From Chthoniobacter flavus Ellin428 (GTDB taxonomy: Bacteria > Verrucomicrobiota > Verrucomicrobiia > Chthoniobacterales > Chthoniobacteraceae), in contig NZ_ABVL01000024.1 of the NCBI RefSeq assembly GCF_000173075.1, forward strand, positions 29,268 through 93,267: DNA of 64,000 nt, given 5' to 3'. Below, piece by piece: positions 43,394-52,951 of this stretch (positions are counted from its first letter, which is position 1; each line of letters begins with the position of its first letter). The notes under the pieces are model-generated. The model worked only from the letters and a program-made list of their open reading frames with translations, had not been told where the DNA came from and ran no database searches. Position numbers and translations under genes: made by a program.

Positions 43394-43555
43394 ATGCGGT
43401 TTTTTGGAGCGATCATTTTTGGCGTCCTTGCCGTCGCATTTACGGTGCTCGCCTTCTACTTGCCCCTCACTTGGGTTCTCTATCTGCCCTTGGTGTTGGT
43501 CGTTTGGTTGGCAGCATTCCTCTTCTTCATCCACGGATTGCGGCCGCGTTCTTAG
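43394..43555 (+). CDS. Small two-helix membrane protein (53 residues)
   Basis: A short frame starting ATG 43394 (preceded by CGAGA) and ending TAG 43555. The product begins MRFFGAIIFGVLAVAFTVLA and ends FFIHGLRPRS. It is almost entirely two hydrophobic stretches (about 4-22 and 26-47) separated by YLPLTW, with a basic C-terminus. This is a plausible small inner-membrane protein. It follows the esterase gene by 16 bases on the same strand, so it may be co-transcribed. Family unknown; coding status is supported by the coherent hydrophobic pattern only. Confidence 0.5.
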   Translation: MRFFGAIIFGVLAVAFTVLAFYLPLTWVLYLPLVLVVWLAAFLFFIHGLRPRS

Positions 43556-43713
43556 AAACTGTAAAACAGTTGCGCTCCTTTTCGCGTGTCATTCTGCGGA
43601 GTTCCCTGAGGCCAGATGGCATGGCACGGGAGTGTGAACACGTGATCCCAGCACTGACGGCGCGGTGCCCTCCATCACGCCTTCTGCAATCGACAAAGAA
43701 TCCCGTCCGACTT

Positions 43714-46700
43714 TTAAGACACCAACTGTGCCGCGCCTGAGGGACTCGCAGCACCACCCGCAGGAGCGGGCGCGTCGGGATCGTAGTTCAGGTTCGGCGA
43801 GAGCCAGCGTTCGACTTCCGGCACGGTCATGCCCTTGCGCAGATGATAGTCGAGCACCTGGTCACGGTCGATCTTGCCGAGACCGAAGTAGCGGGAGCGC
43901 GGATGCGCGAAGTAGAGGCCACTCACGCTCGAGCCTGGCCACATGGCAAAACTCTCGGTGATCTGGATGCCGGCCTTCCGCTCCACGTCGAGCAATTCCC
44001 AAAGGATGCCTTTCTCCGTGTGATCCGGGCATGCGGGATATCCCGCCGCCGGACGAATGCCGCGATACTGTTCGTGGATCAATTGCTCGCTGGTGAGATT
44101 CTCGGCGCGGCCATAGCCCCACTCATCGCGCACCCGCTTGTGCAGGCACTCGGCGAAGGCCTCGGCCAGACGATCCGCGAGCGCTTCGGCCATGATCGCG
44201 TTGTAATCATCGTGCTCCGCCTTGAAACGCTCGACGAGTTCCTTGAGCCCGTGCCCCGAGGTCACCGCAAAGGCCGCGATGTGATCGGGCAAGCCCGTGC
44301 TCTTCGGCGCGATGAAATCGGACAGCGATTGCGATGGCTCGCCTTCTTTCTTCACAACCTGCTGCCGCAGGAAATGGAAAGTCGTGCGGACCGTTTGCCG
44401 CGTCTCGTCCGTGTAAACTTCGACGTCGTCGCCGACCGCATTCGCCGGGAAGAAGCCGTAGACCGCCTTCGCGACCACCAGCTTCTCGCCGATCATGCGG
44501 TCGAGGAGTTCCTGCGCTTCGGCGAAAAGCTTGCGTGCCTGCTCACCGTATTTCTCGTGCTCGAAAATCGCCGGATACACGCCACGCAATTCCCACGTAT
44601 GAAAGAATGGCGACCAGTCGATAAACTCGCGCAGCGTGGCCAGCGGAAAATCCTCCAGCACCCGCGCGCCGATGAATTCCGGCTGCGGAACGTCCTCGGC
44701 CCGCCACTCGATGGGCGTGCGATTCGCCCGAGCCGCTTTCAGCGAAATGAGCTCCTGCTTTTGCCCGAAATGCGTCGCCCGCGCCCTCGCCTGCTCGTCG
44801 AGATTTTTGGCAATGAAAGCCGGCCGCGCCTCCTCGCTGATCAGGCTGGTGACCACCGGGACGGCGCGCGAAGCATCGAGCACATGCACCACCGGCCCGC
44901 CGTAACCGGGCGCGATCTTCACCGCCGTGTGCGCCTTGCTCGTCGTCGCGCCGCCGATGAGCAGCGGCAGCTTGAGACCCGTGCGCTCCATCTCACGCGC
45001 GACGTGCGTCATTTCATCAAGCGACGGCGTAATGAGTCCGCTGAGGCCGATGACATCGGCCCCTTCCTGGCGGGCCCGCTCGAGAATCTTCTCGCATGGC
45101 ACCATCACGCCCATGTCGATGACGTCGTAGTTGTTACAAGCGAGCACCACGCCCACGATATTTTTGCCGATGTCGTGCACGTCGCCTTTCACCGTCGCCA
45201 GCACGATCTTGCCCTGCGAACGCACGGCCTTGCCCGCGGCGGCCATCGCCGCTTTTTCCTCCTCCATGAATGGCGTGAGATAGGCCACGGCCTTCTTCAT
45301 TACGCGCGCCGATTTCACAACTTGTGGCAGGAACATTTTGCCTGCGCCGAAAAGATCGCCGACCACCCCCATGCCATCCATCAGTGGACCTTCAATGACC
45401 GCCAGCGGACGACCGAACTTCGCGCGCGCCTCCTCGGTATCGGTATCGATGTAGGTATCGATGCCTTTCACGAGGGCATGCGAGAGCCGCGCTTCAACGG
45501 TGCCCTTACGCCACTCTTCTTCCTTCTTCTCCGCCGCAGCGTCCTTGCCCGCGCCGGCCGCCTTCAGCTTCTCGCCGAAATCGACCAGGCGCTCCGTGGC
45601 ATCGGGACGCCGATTGAGCAGCACGTCCTCCACGAGCATTTTCAACTCGGGCTGGATCTCCTCGTAAACCTCCAGCATGCCCGCATTGACGATGCCCATA
45701 TCCATCCCCGCGCCGATGGCGTGGAAGAGGAACGCGCTGTGCATCGCCTCGCGCACGACATTGTTGCCGCGGAAGCTGAACGAAATATTCGAGACACCAC
45801 CGCTCACCTTGGCGTGCGGCAGGTTTGCTTTGATCCAACGCGTGGCCTCGATGAAGTCGATCGCGTAGTTGTTGTGCTCTTCGATGCCCGTGGCTACGGT
45901 GAGCACGTTCGGATCGAAAATGATGTCCTCCGGCGGGAAGCCGACTTCGTCCACGAGAATTCGGTAAGCCCGCTCGCAGATGCGAATCTTGTCGGCCAGC
46001 GTCGCCGCCTGGCCCTGTTCGTCAAAAGCCATTACCACCACCGCCGCACCGTAGCGCAGCACCGTGCGCGCGTGTTCACGGAAAATGTCTTCGCCCTCCT
46101 TGAGCGAAATGGAATTCACGATGCCCTTGCCCTGCAGGCACTTCAGGCCGGCCTCGATCACTTCCCACTTCGAGGAGTCGACCATGAAAGGCACTTTGGC
46201 CACTTCCGGCTCGCTGCCGAGCAGTAGCAGGAAGCGCGTCATGGCCGCCACGCCGTCGATCATCCCTTCGTCCATGCAGATGTCGATGACGTTGGCGCCA
46301 TTCTCCACCTGCTGCCGCGCAATGGCCACGGCCTCCTCGTATTTCCCTTCCTTGATCAGCTTGGCGAACTTCGGCGATCCCGCCACGTTCGTGCGCTCGC
46401 CGATCATGAGATAGCTGCCGATCTGCTGCGTGAAAGGTTGCGAACCCGAGAGGCGCAGCGGCAGCGGACCGCCAGTGGAATACTTCGTCTCCTCCTTTGG
46501 TTCGCGCGGCGGAAGATCCGCCAACGTCCTGGCAATCGCCGCGATGTGCTCCGGCGTATTGCCGCAGCAGCCACCCGCGATATTCAGCAGACCGCTCTGG
46601 GCAAAATCGCCAAGGTATCGCCCCATGTCTTCCGGCTCCAGGTCGAAGCCCGTGGGCGAGAGCGGATTCGGCAAGCCGGCGTTCGGATAACAGGAAATGG

Positions 46701-47577
46701 CGGAGTCGGATTTCGTGGAGAGTTCTTCCAGGAAGGGCCGCATGAGGTCCGGTCCGAGCGAGCAGTTGAGGCCGACCGAAAGCGGGTTCACGTGCTTCAC
46801 CGCATTCCAGAAAGCCTCGACCGTCTGCGCCGAGATCATCGTCTCGCCACCGCGACCGACCGCCGCGGAAATGGAAATCGGCAGCGACACCTTGTCCTTC
46901 TCAAAGACCTCCTGGATCGCGACCAGCGCCGCCTTCGCGTTGAGCGAATCGAAAATCGTCTCCACGAGCAGAATGTCCGAGCCGCCGGCAATGAGCGCGC
47001 GCACTTGCTGGATGTAAGCGGCCTTCACCTGGTCGAAGGTCACCGTGCGGAAACCGGGGTCATCCGCGTCCGGCGAATTGGAAAGCGAAACGGTCAGCGG
47101 CCCGACAGCCCCGGCGACGAAACGCTGCTTGCCATCCTTGCTGCCGACACGATCCGCCCACTCGCGGCACTGGCTCGCGGATTGGAAATTGATGTCCCAG
47201 GCCAGTTCGTTGAGGAACGGGTCGTCGATAATCTTTTGGTAAAACGCCGGGTCCTTGCGCCCGCCATGCTCGCGCGGGTCGTCGACGAAGAATTCGCTCT
47301 GCCCGATGCTCGTGGCGGAGAAAGTATTCGTCTCGATGATATCCGCGCCGGCCTCCAGGAAGCGGCGATGGATGTCGCCGATCATCGCCGCTTGGGTGAG
47401 CGAGAAGAGATCGCCGTTATTGAGCAGGTCCTTCTTCGCATCGACAAAACGCGTCCCACGGATATCGGCTTCCTTCATGCCATAGGTCCGGATGGTCGTC
47501 CCCATCGCACCGTCGATGATCGCGATGCGCTTCTGCAGGAGGGCAGCCAGGGGATGGAGAGATTTTTCAGCGGACAT
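43714..47577 (-). CDS. metH: Cobalamin-dependent methionine synthase MetH
   Basis: Makes methionine from homocysteine and methyltetrahydrofolate, with cobalamin as carrier. All four modules are present in the 1287 residues. The homocysteine-binding barrel has zinc ligands in GLNCSLG and GGCCGNTPEH. The pterin-binding barrel has MDEGMIDGVAAMTRF and SWE-like SSKWEVIEAGLKCLQG. The cobalamin domain has its His ligand in VKGDVHDIGKN. The C-terminal reactivation domain has GIRPAAGYPACPDH. The ATG at 47577 removes 17 upstream residues that do not match the family. No cobalamin riboswitch is recognisable upstream, but a 14-base palindrome lies 51 bases before the start. Confidence 0.96.
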   Translation of the reverse strand: MSAEKSLHPLAALLQKRIAIIDGAMGTTIRTYGMKEADIRGTRFVDAKKDLLNNGDLFSLTQAAMIGDIHRRFLEAGADIIETNTFSATSIGQSEFFVDDPREHGGRKDPAFYQKIIDDPFLNELAWDINFQSASQCREWADRVGSKDGKQRFVAGAVGPLTVSLSNSPDADDPGFRTVTFDQVKAAYIQQVRALIAGGSDILLVETIFDSLNAKAALVAIQEVFEKDKVSLPISISAAVGRGGETMISAQTVEAFWNAVKHVNPLSVGLNCSLGPDLMRPFLEELSTKSDSAISCYPNAGLPNPLSPTGFDLEPEDMGRYLGDFAQSGLLNIAGGCCGNTPEHIAAIARTLADLPPREPKEETKYSTGGPLPLRLSGSQPFTQQIGSYLMIGERTNVAGSPKFAKLIKEGKYEEAVAIARQQVENGANVIDICMDEGMIDGVAAMTRFLLLLGSEPEVAKVPFMVDSSKWEVIEAGLKCLQGKGIVNSISLKEGEDIFREHARTVLRYGAAVVVMAFDEQGQAATLADKIRICERAYRILVDEVGFPPEDIIFDPNVLTVATGIEEHNNYAIDFIEATRWIKANLPHAKVSGGVSNISFSFRGNNVVREAMHSAFLFHAIGAGMDMGIVNAGMLEVYEEIQPELKMLVEDVLLNRRPDATERLVDFGEKLKAAGAGKDAAAEKKEEEWRKGTVEARLSHALVKGIDTYIDTDTEEARAKFGRPLAVIEGPLMDGMGVVGDLFGAGKMFLPQVVKSARVMKKAVAYLTPFMEEEKAAMAAAGKAVRSQGKIVLATVKGDVHDIGKNIVGVVLACNNYDVIDMGVMVPCEKILERARQEGADVIGLSGLITPSLDEMTHVAREMERTGLKLPLLIGGATTSKAHTAVKIAPGYGGPVVHVLDASRAVPVVTSLISEEARPAFIAKNLDEQARARATHFGQKQELISLKAARANRTPIEWRAEDVPQPEFIGARVLEDFPLATLREFIDWSPFFHTWELRGVYPAIFEHEKYGEQARKLFAEAQELLDRMIGEKLVVAKAVYGFFPANAVGDDVEVYTDETRQTVRTTFHFLRQQVVKKEGEPSQSLSDFIAPKSTGLPDHIAAFAVTSGHGLKELVERFKAEHDDYNAIMAEALADRLAEAFAECLHKRVRDEWGYGRAENLTSEQLIHEQYRGIRPAAGYPACPDHTEKGILWELLDVERKAGIQITESFAMWPGSSVSGLYFAHPRSRYFGLGKIDRDQVLDYHLRKGMTVPEVERWLSPNLNYDPDAPAPAGGAASPSGAAQLVS

Positions 47578-47627
47578 GGATCGGGCAATAAACGGCAACT
47601 TTACAGAGTATTCAAGAGACAAATTCA

Positions 47628-47641
47628 CGCATCATGATGCG
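47628..47641. promoter_or_regulatory. Perfect palindrome upstream of metH
   Basis: CGCATCATGATGCG is a perfect 14-base palindrome lying 51 bases before the metH start codon. It could be an operator for a methionine- or SAH-responsive regulator. No such regulator gene is in the window. Confidence 0.35.
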
Positions 47642-47686
47642 ACGATGGGTTTGGTTGACACTACGCCATGGGAGAGGAAATGGGAG

Positions 47687-47766
47687 AGTAATCAGTATTC
47701 AGTATTCAGTGATCAGTATGGCTCTCACGCCACGCTAAACTGATTACTGATTACTGATTACTGTCC
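47687..47766. repeat. Inverted heptamer arrays (AGTATTC / ACTGATT type)
   Basis: AGTAATC, AGTATTC, AGTATTC, AGTGATC, AGTATGG (47687-47721) and three perfect ACTGATT units plus ACTGTCC (47739-47766). The right arm encodes the last residues and stop of the MFS gene (stop at 47751). The arms can pair over a loop of 17 bases and lie just upstream of metH, whose transcription starts on the other side. Confidence 0.82.
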
Positions 47767-48974
47767 CCTCCCGCCCGCCCATGCAGGAACTCTACGGCGA
47801 GGGCCAGGAGCATCACCACGCATCCCACCCCGCACACGCCCCACCAACCGGCGGCGTGCCACATCGCGGCGCCGATCAGCGAGCCCAGCCCACCGCCGAC
47901 GAAATAGACGAACATGTAGACCGTGTTGAGCCGGCTGCGCGCGGCGGGATCGATGCTGTAAATACGCGTCTGGTTCGAGACGTGGCCGATCTGCACGCCG
48001 AGGTCCATGATGATCACCCCAGCGATCAGTCCCGCGAGATGGCGTCCGAACAATCCCATGCAGACAAAGCCGGCCAACGTCGTCCAGAGCGCGACGCTCA
48101 CGGTGTAGCGCGGTCCATGTTTGTGCGCCAGATGGCCGATGGTCGGAGCGGCTAGAGCGCCCACGGCGCCCACCAGGCCGAAAAGGCCGGCGGCGGCACT
48201 CGGATTCGGAAAGTGATACGGCGAGCCCGCGAGAAAGAACACCAAGGTGGTCCAAAACGCGGAGAACCCGGCAAAGAGCAACGCACCCAGGAGCGCCGAT
48301 TCGCGTAGCAGCGCGTGCCGTTTCGCGAGCATGAGGGTCGAGAGCATCAGTTCACGCCACGTCAGCACCGTCTCGGGACGATCCTCCGGAAGGCGCACCC
48401 GCACCACCGCGCCGAGCAGAAGCATCGCGCCGGCGGCGAGTCCATAGACCGCACGCCAGCCCAGCCACGCGCCGAGCGTCCCGCTGAAAGTGCGCGCCAG
48501 CAGCACGCCCATCAGGATGCCCGATACCACCATCCCCACGACGCGCCCGCGCTGCTCCGGCGCTGCGAGGTGCGCGGCGAAAGGCACCACCACATGCACA
48601 TTCGCGCAAAAGGCCCCGAGAAAAAACGCCGCCACCGCCAGACAGATCACATTCGGTGCGAGCGCCATGAGGACCAGCGCCCCGACCGCGCCCAGCAGCA
48701 GCACGAGAATCAACGAGCGCCGCTCGAATTTATCGCCGAGTGGGACGAAGAAAAGCATCCCCAGCGCTGTGCCCACCTGGCTGAGCATGGCGAGCGAACC
48801 GGCCTTGGCCACGGTGAGGCCAAAGTTTTCGGCGATCATCCGCAAGAGCGGCTGGATGAAATAGATATTCGCCACGACCACCGCGACCGTCACCGACATC
48901 AGCCAAACGGTGCCGCGCGAAAGACCGGCCTCGCGGGCCGGCGGGTGATGATGAGGGTCAGGTAAATGAGACAC
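47751..48974 (-). CDS. MFS transporter (drug/efflux-like, 12 TM)
   Basis: Inner-membrane major-facilitator protein of about 407 residues with twelve hydrophobic segments. The start VTVAVVVANIYFIQPLLRMIAENFGLT leads to MFS motif A-like GTALGMLFFVPLGDKFERRSL. The middle loop (RLPEDRPETVLTWRELM) is cytosolic, and repeat two has GAVGALAAPTIGHLAHKHGPRYT. Closest by eye to arabinose-efflux-type (AraJ-like) permeases. No ATG precedes helix 1 in a sensible place. I take the GTG at 48974. A longer frame reaching ATG 49181 would include a palindromic repeat and low-complexity residues and is rejected. The stop lies within a heptamer array. Confidence 0.82.
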   Translation of the reverse strand: MSHLPDPHHHPPAREAGLSRGTVWLMSVTVAVVVANIYFIQPLLRMIAENFGLTVAKAGSLAMLSQVGTALGMLFFVPLGDKFERRSLILVLLLGAVGALVLMALAPNVICLAVAAFFLGAFCANVHVVVPFAAHLAAPEQRGRVVGMVVSGILMGVLLARTFSGTLGAWLGWRAVYGLAAGAMLLLGAVVRVRLPEDRPETVLTWRELMLSTLMLAKRHALLRESALLGALLFAGFSAFWTTLVFFLAGSPYHFPNPSAAAGLFGLVGAVGALAAPTIGHLAHKHGPRYTVSVALWTTLAGFVCMGLFGRHLAGLIAGVIIMDLGVQIGHVSNQTRIYSIDPAARSRLNTVYMFVYFVGGGLGSLIGAAMWHAAGWWGVCGVGCVVMLLALAVEFLHGRAGGDSNQ

Positions 48975-49033
48975 GAGAAAAGGGAGCGAATTTCGCGGCG
49001 ATGGGGCGTTTGTCCAGAGCAACCGAAGGGAAC

Positions 49034-49140
49034 CACTGGGAGCGGCCACTTCCCAGTCGCCGACCGACCCACGCGCGCAGCGCCACTTCATGGACGTTGC
49101 TGCGCAACGTAGGGCGACCAGGAGGTGGCCCCTCCCAGTG
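49034..49140. repeat. Dispersed palindromic repeat, copy 1 (CACTGGGAG family)
   Basis: 107 bases bounded by CACTGGGAG (49034) and its inverse CTCCCAGTG (to 49140), with a central perfect hairpin ACGTTGC-TGC-GCAACGT (49094-49110). The sequence aligns along its length with the minus strand of 55976-56091. It lies between the divergent MFS and aminopeptidase genes. Confidence 0.85.
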
Positions 49141-49225
49141 ACGCAATCAAACACCCACGACCTGCCGGTCACCTCCATCAATCTTACTTTCCTCCCGCAG
49201 CCCTCTGGCCCACATTCCGCGCGTC

Positions 49226-51892
49226 ATGTCTCTTCGCCACTGCTTTTTGATGTTGGTCGGACTTTGCGTTATGGAAACTCTCATGCGCGGTGAGGAACCG
49301 TTTAGCTTCGAAACGAACCAGGGGCGTCTGCCGAAGACCATCGTCCCGCAGCGCTACGACGTGCATCTCGCGCCGGACATGGAAAAGGCGGTCTTCTCCG
49401 GCGACGAAACCGTGGCCATCGAGGTGCGGCAACCCGTGCAGAAAATCGTGCTGCACTCCAATGGCCTGGAAATCAGCAACGCCACGCTGCACACCACGGA
49501 GGAAATCCCGCTCACCCCGCAACTCAACACCGAAGAGCAAACGCTGACCTTCACCCTGCCGAAGGAATTGGCACCCGGGCAATATACGCTCGCGATGCAT
49601 TTCGCGGGCAAGCTCACCGAGCAGCCGCGCGGACTTTATATCGCGCGTTATCAGGTCAACGGCCATCCGCGCAAATGCCTGGCTACGCAGATGGAAGCGA
49701 TCGATTGCCGGCGGATGTTTCCCTGCTGGGATGAACCGGCCTTCCGGGCCGTCTTTGCCCTCAGCGTGGACGTCTTGGGAGAGGCCAAGGCCATCTCCAA
49801 CATGCCGCTGGCGAAGTATGAGTTTCGCGAAGCTTACAACAGTAAGACGGACGAAAAAATCTCGTGTCCCTGCATCACCTTCGCCCCCACACCGAAGATG
49901 GCCAGCTATCTCGTCGCCCTGGCTATCGGCGATTTTGAAGAACTTCACGACGAAGTCGAAGGCATCAAACTCACCGTCTTCACCACCCCGGGCAAACGCG
50001 AGCAGGGCCGTTACGCGCTGGAAGCCACGAAGAAAATTCTCACCTATTATCACGAGTACTTCGGCGTCAAATATCCCCTGCCCAAGCTCGATGAACTCGC
50101 CCTCCCCAGCACTGGCGCGGGCGCGATGGAAAACTGGGGCTGCATCATCTATAACGACAACGCGCTCCTCTACGATCCGGCGAACAGCGCGCAGAACATG
50201 CGCGAACGCGTCTTCGCGGTCATCGCCCACGAGGTCGCGCACCAGTGGTTTGGCAATCTCGTGACTATGGCCTGGTGGGACAACCTGTGGCTCAACGAAG
50301 GCTTCGCGAGTTGGATGGGCACGAAGGCCACCGACCATTTCAACCCCGAGTGGAAAGTGTGGCTGCGCGCCGCCGGCAGCAAGGAATACGCGATGCGCCT
50401 TGACTCCCGCTCGACCACGCACCCAATCCAGCGCCCCGTGCCGGATGATGCGCGCGCGACCGAGGGTTTCGACGAGATTACTTACAACAAAGGCCAGGCC
50501 GTGCTCCGCATGCTGGAGAGCTGGCTCGGCGAAGACGTCTTCCGCGACGGCATCCGCGCTTACATCCAGGGGCACGCCTACCGCAACACCACCACCGCCG
50601 ATCTCTGGCAGGCGCTGGCCACGACTTCGGGCAAACCGGTGCGCGAGTTTGCCGTCGGCTGGACGGAGCAACCGGGCTTTCCCGTGGTGACGCTCAGCGC
50701 CCTGCCCGCGGGCAGCCAGGCCAGCGTGCAACTCGAACAGTCGCGCTTCACCATTCATCAAAAAGACGCCGCGCCGCTGCGCTGGCAGATCCCGGTCATC
50801 TACGGGCCAGCCGGCGCACCCAGTCGTGCAGTGACGACGTTGCTCAAGGACGCCATTCAGCCGGGCACGCTTTTCGAGCCGGAGATTTCGATCAAGGCCA
50901 ACATGGGCGATGTCGGCTACTATCGCGTGGCCTACGATGCCACGCTCGCGCGCCGTCTGCTGAAGGCCGCGCCGATGCTCGCCGAGGCCGATCGGCTCAA
51001 TGCGCTCAACGATTCCTGGGCCATGGTGCAGGCCGGCCGTACGCCGGCTTCGGACAGCCTCGATCTCCTGAACGAGCTGAGCGACGACCGCTCGCCAACC
51101 GTCATCCAGCGCATCGTCGACATCCTCTGGTCCATCGATGGCCTCGAGCGCGGCGAGCCGAATCGCGAGGGTTTTCGCGCCTGGGCGCGCGGCTTCCTGC
51201 AGCCGCAATTCAATCGTCTTACCTGGGACGCGAAGCCCGGCGAATCCCCGCTCGATGCCGCGTTGCGTGGCTCGCTTATTTCCACCCTCGGTGCGTTTGG
51301 CAACGAAGAGATCGTCAGCTCCGCGCGGGCGCGCTTTGCCGCGTATCTGCACGACCCAGCGTCGCTGCCGGGCGATCTGCGTGGGGCGGTCTTCTCCGTG
51401 GTGGGGCGCGATGCGGATGCGATGACCTGGCAGCAATTGCACGAGGCCGCACGGAAGGAAGACAGCTTCGAGCAAAAGCGTTCGCTCTACAGTGCACTTG
51501 TCTCGGCGCACAACCCGAAGCTCGCCGAGCAGACGCTCGCGCTGTCACTGACCGATGAACTCATCGCGCCTGACGCCGCCCGGCTCGTGCAACGCGTGGC
51601 TCACGATGGCGAGCAACCGCAACTCGCGTGGGACTTTGCCCGCGCTCATCTCGATGCGCTACTCGCCAAGGTCCCGGCCATTTCGGCCAATCATTTCGTG
51701 CCGAACATCTTCGAGGCCTTCGACGACTCGGCCCACGCGGATGAGCTCGAGGCATTTGCCAAAACGAACCTGCCTCCGGTCACCGCCCCGGCGGTCGCCC
51801 AGGCCGCGGACGACATTCGTTTCCAGGCGACATTCAAAGCGCGCGCTCTGCCGCAAATTGACACTTGGTGGCAGGCCAAGGTTCAGCGATAA
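49226..51892 (+). CDS. M1-family zinc aminopeptidase (exported)
   Basis: Zinc metallo-aminopeptidase of 888 residues. A signal-like hydrophobic start (HCFLMLVGLCVMETLMRG) precedes the substrate motif GAMENWG (about 303-309) and zinc motif HEVAHQW (His335, Glu336, His339) with distal Glu358 in NEGFASW, the spacing of the M1 family. The C-terminal ERAP-like half is helical. Likely periplasmic, trimming N-terminal residues of peptides. It begins a plus-strand run with two transglutaminases and a DUF2126 protein; the next ATG is 21 bases downstream. That context suggests a peptide-modification or peptide-recycling role as well as general catabolism. Confidence 0.93.
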   Translation: MSLRHCFLMLVGLCVMETLMRGEEPFSFETNQGRLPKTIVPQRYDVHLAPDMEKAVFSGDETVAIEVRQPVQKIVLHSNGLEISNATLHTTEEIPLTPQLNTEEQTLTFTLPKELAPGQYTLAMHFAGKLTEQPRGLYIARYQVNGHPRKCLATQMEAIDCRRMFPCWDEPAFRAVFALSVDVLGEAKAISNMPLAKYEFREAYNSKTDEKISCPCITFAPTPKMASYLVALAIGDFEELHDEVEGIKLTVFTTPGKREQGRYALEATKKILTYYHEYFGVKYPLPKLDELALPSTGAGAMENWGCIIYNDNALLYDPANSAQNMRERVFAVIAHEVAHQWFGNLVTMAWWDNLWLNEGFASWMGTKATDHFNPEWKVWLRAAGSKEYAMRLDSRSTTHPIQRPVPDDARATEGFDEITYNKGQAVLRMLESWLGEDVFRDGIRAYIQGHAYRNTTTADLWQALATTSGKPVREFAVGWTEQPGFPVVTLSALPAGSQASVQLEQSRFTIHQKDAAPLRWQIPVIYGPAGAPSRAVTTLLKDAIQPGTLFEPEISIKANMGDVGYYRVAYDATLARRLLKAAPMLAEADRLNALNDSWAMVQAGRTPASDSLDLLNELSDDRSPTVIQRIVDILWSIDGLERGEPNREGFRAWARGFLQPQFNRLTWDAKPGESPLDAALRGSLISTLGAFGNEEIVSSARARFAAYLHDPASLPGDLRGAVFSVVGRDADAMTWQQLHEAARKEDSFEQKRSLYSALVSAHNPKLAEQTLALSLTDELIAPDAARLVQRVAHDGEQPQLAWDFARAHLDALLAKVPAISANHFVPNIFEAFDDSAHADELEAFAKTNLPPVTAPAVAQAADDIRFQATFKARALPQIDTWWQAKVQR

Positions 51893-51912
51893 TCCCAGCA
51901 TCTTAGGGCCTG

Positions 51913-52809
51913 ATGGAGTTCGAGATCACTCACGTCACACATTACAAATACGGGCATCCCGCCGCCGAGGCTTACGGCGAGGCGCGACTGACCCCACTGA
52001 CGCTCCCTTCGCAAACGGTGCTCAGCCATCGACTGGTCATCGATCCCGATGTGCCGGTCTCCGGTTACACCGATCACTTCGGCAATCATGTCCATTTCTT
52101 CTCCCTGCCCTTCCGCCACAAGACGCTTTACGTGAGCAACCAGGCGGTGGTGCGCACGCATCCCGTCCCCTTGCCCACCGCCAGCCTTGAACTGCCGGTG
52201 CAGGAAGCGCGACAGATTCTCGGCTCCGTGATGACGGACATCTTCGACTACCTGCAGATGACACCTGCGGTGCAGCCCACGCGCGAGTCCGTGCAATGGG
52301 CGAAGAAATATTTACCCAGTCGTGCGCCGCTCGGCGAATCGCTCCAGCGCTTGAATGAAGCGATCCACGCGGAATTCAAATACAACCCAGGCGCGACGGA
52401 AAACTCCACACCGCTGGCCACGATTTGGAAAAACAAAGAGGGCGTCTGCCAGGATTTCGCGCACGTGGGGCTGAGCATCCTGCGCACCGCCGGGCTGCCC
52501 GCGCGCTATGTGTGCGGTTACATCGAGACCGATCCCGTACGCGCGCCCGATGGCACGGCGCGTCGCATGACCGGCGCCGTGGCTACACACGCCTGGATCG
52601 AAGTGCTCGTGCCCGGCATGACGTGGGTAGCCATCGATCCGACGAATCGCCAGTGGATCAATGAGCGCTACGTCGCCGTGAGTTTCGGCCGCGACCAGCG
52701 CGATGCCACCCCTCTCCGCGGCACATTCAAGGGCAGCGGCGGACAGAATATGAAAGTGCGCGTAATGATGAAACGCCGCGGCGCGAAGATGGAGAAAGCG
52801 AGGATATGA
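51913..52809 (+). CDS. Bacterial transglutaminase-like protein 1
   Basis: Cytosolic 298-residue protein with the bacterial transglutaminase N-terminal domain (FEITHVTHYKYGHPAAEAYGE, 1-90) and a transglutaminase-like core. The catalytic triad is Cys179 in GVCQDFAH, His226 in ATHAWIEV and Asp242 in AIDPTN. Such proteins are found with amidoligases and, in other bacteria, with alpha-E and ATP-grasp proteins. They are thought to be peptidases or amide-bond-exchange enzymes rather than crosslinkers. It is 21 bases after the aminopeptidase gene and is followed by heptamer arrays and a second, related transglutaminase. Confidence 0.9.
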   Translation: MEFEITHVTHYKYGHPAAEAYGEARLTPLTLPSQTVLSHRLVIDPDVPVSGYTDHFGNHVHFFSLPFRHKTLYVSNQAVVRTHPVPLPTASLELPVQEARQILGSVMTDIFDYLQMTPAVQPTRESVQWAKKYLPSRAPLGESLQRLNEAIHAEFKYNPGATENSTPLATIWKNKEGVCQDFAHVGLSILRTAGLPARYVCGYIETDPVRAPDGTARRMTGAVATHAWIEVLVPGMTWVAIDPTNRQWINERYVAVSFGRDQRDATPLRGTFKGSGGQNMKVRVMMKRRGAKMEKARI

Positions 52810-52811
52810 AA

Positions 52812-52916
52812 AACATCCAACATCCAACGCCCAACATCCAACACCCAATGGCGCAAGCGCGTCGCAGTGGTTTCCCTGATTGGATGTTGAATGTTGGATG
52901 TTGGGCGTTGGATGTT
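52812..52916. repeat. Inverted heptamer arrays (AACATCC / TTGGATG type)
   Basis: Five units of AACATCC-like sequence (52812-52848) three bases after a stop codon pair with five units of TTGGATG-like sequence (52880-52916) over a 31-base loop. This is the most regular pair in the window, sitting between two co-directional genes that would be expected to share a transcript. Confidence 0.88.
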
Positions 52917-52951
52917 CTGCCTTCTTCCCCGGATGTTCTGCCTTTTCCATC

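Noticed and set aside
43843..46227. Long plus-strand open frame (about 794 codons) inside metH
   Set aside because: Shadow of metH in GC-rich DNA; no recognisable domain.
47578..47690. Cobalamin or SAM riboswitch before metH
   Set aside because: I looked for the B12-box and SAM-I core sequences and did not find them; the leader is short and mainly filled by a heptamer array.
48975..49181. N-terminal extension of the MFS transporter up to an ATG at 49181
   Set aside because: The extra about 69 residues come from the CACTGGGAG palindrome and carry no MFS-like sequence.
49184..51511. Long minus-strand open frame opposite the M1 aminopeptidase
   Set aside because: The HEVAHQW/NEGFASW protein on the plus strand is unambiguous; the antisense frame is a compositional shadow.
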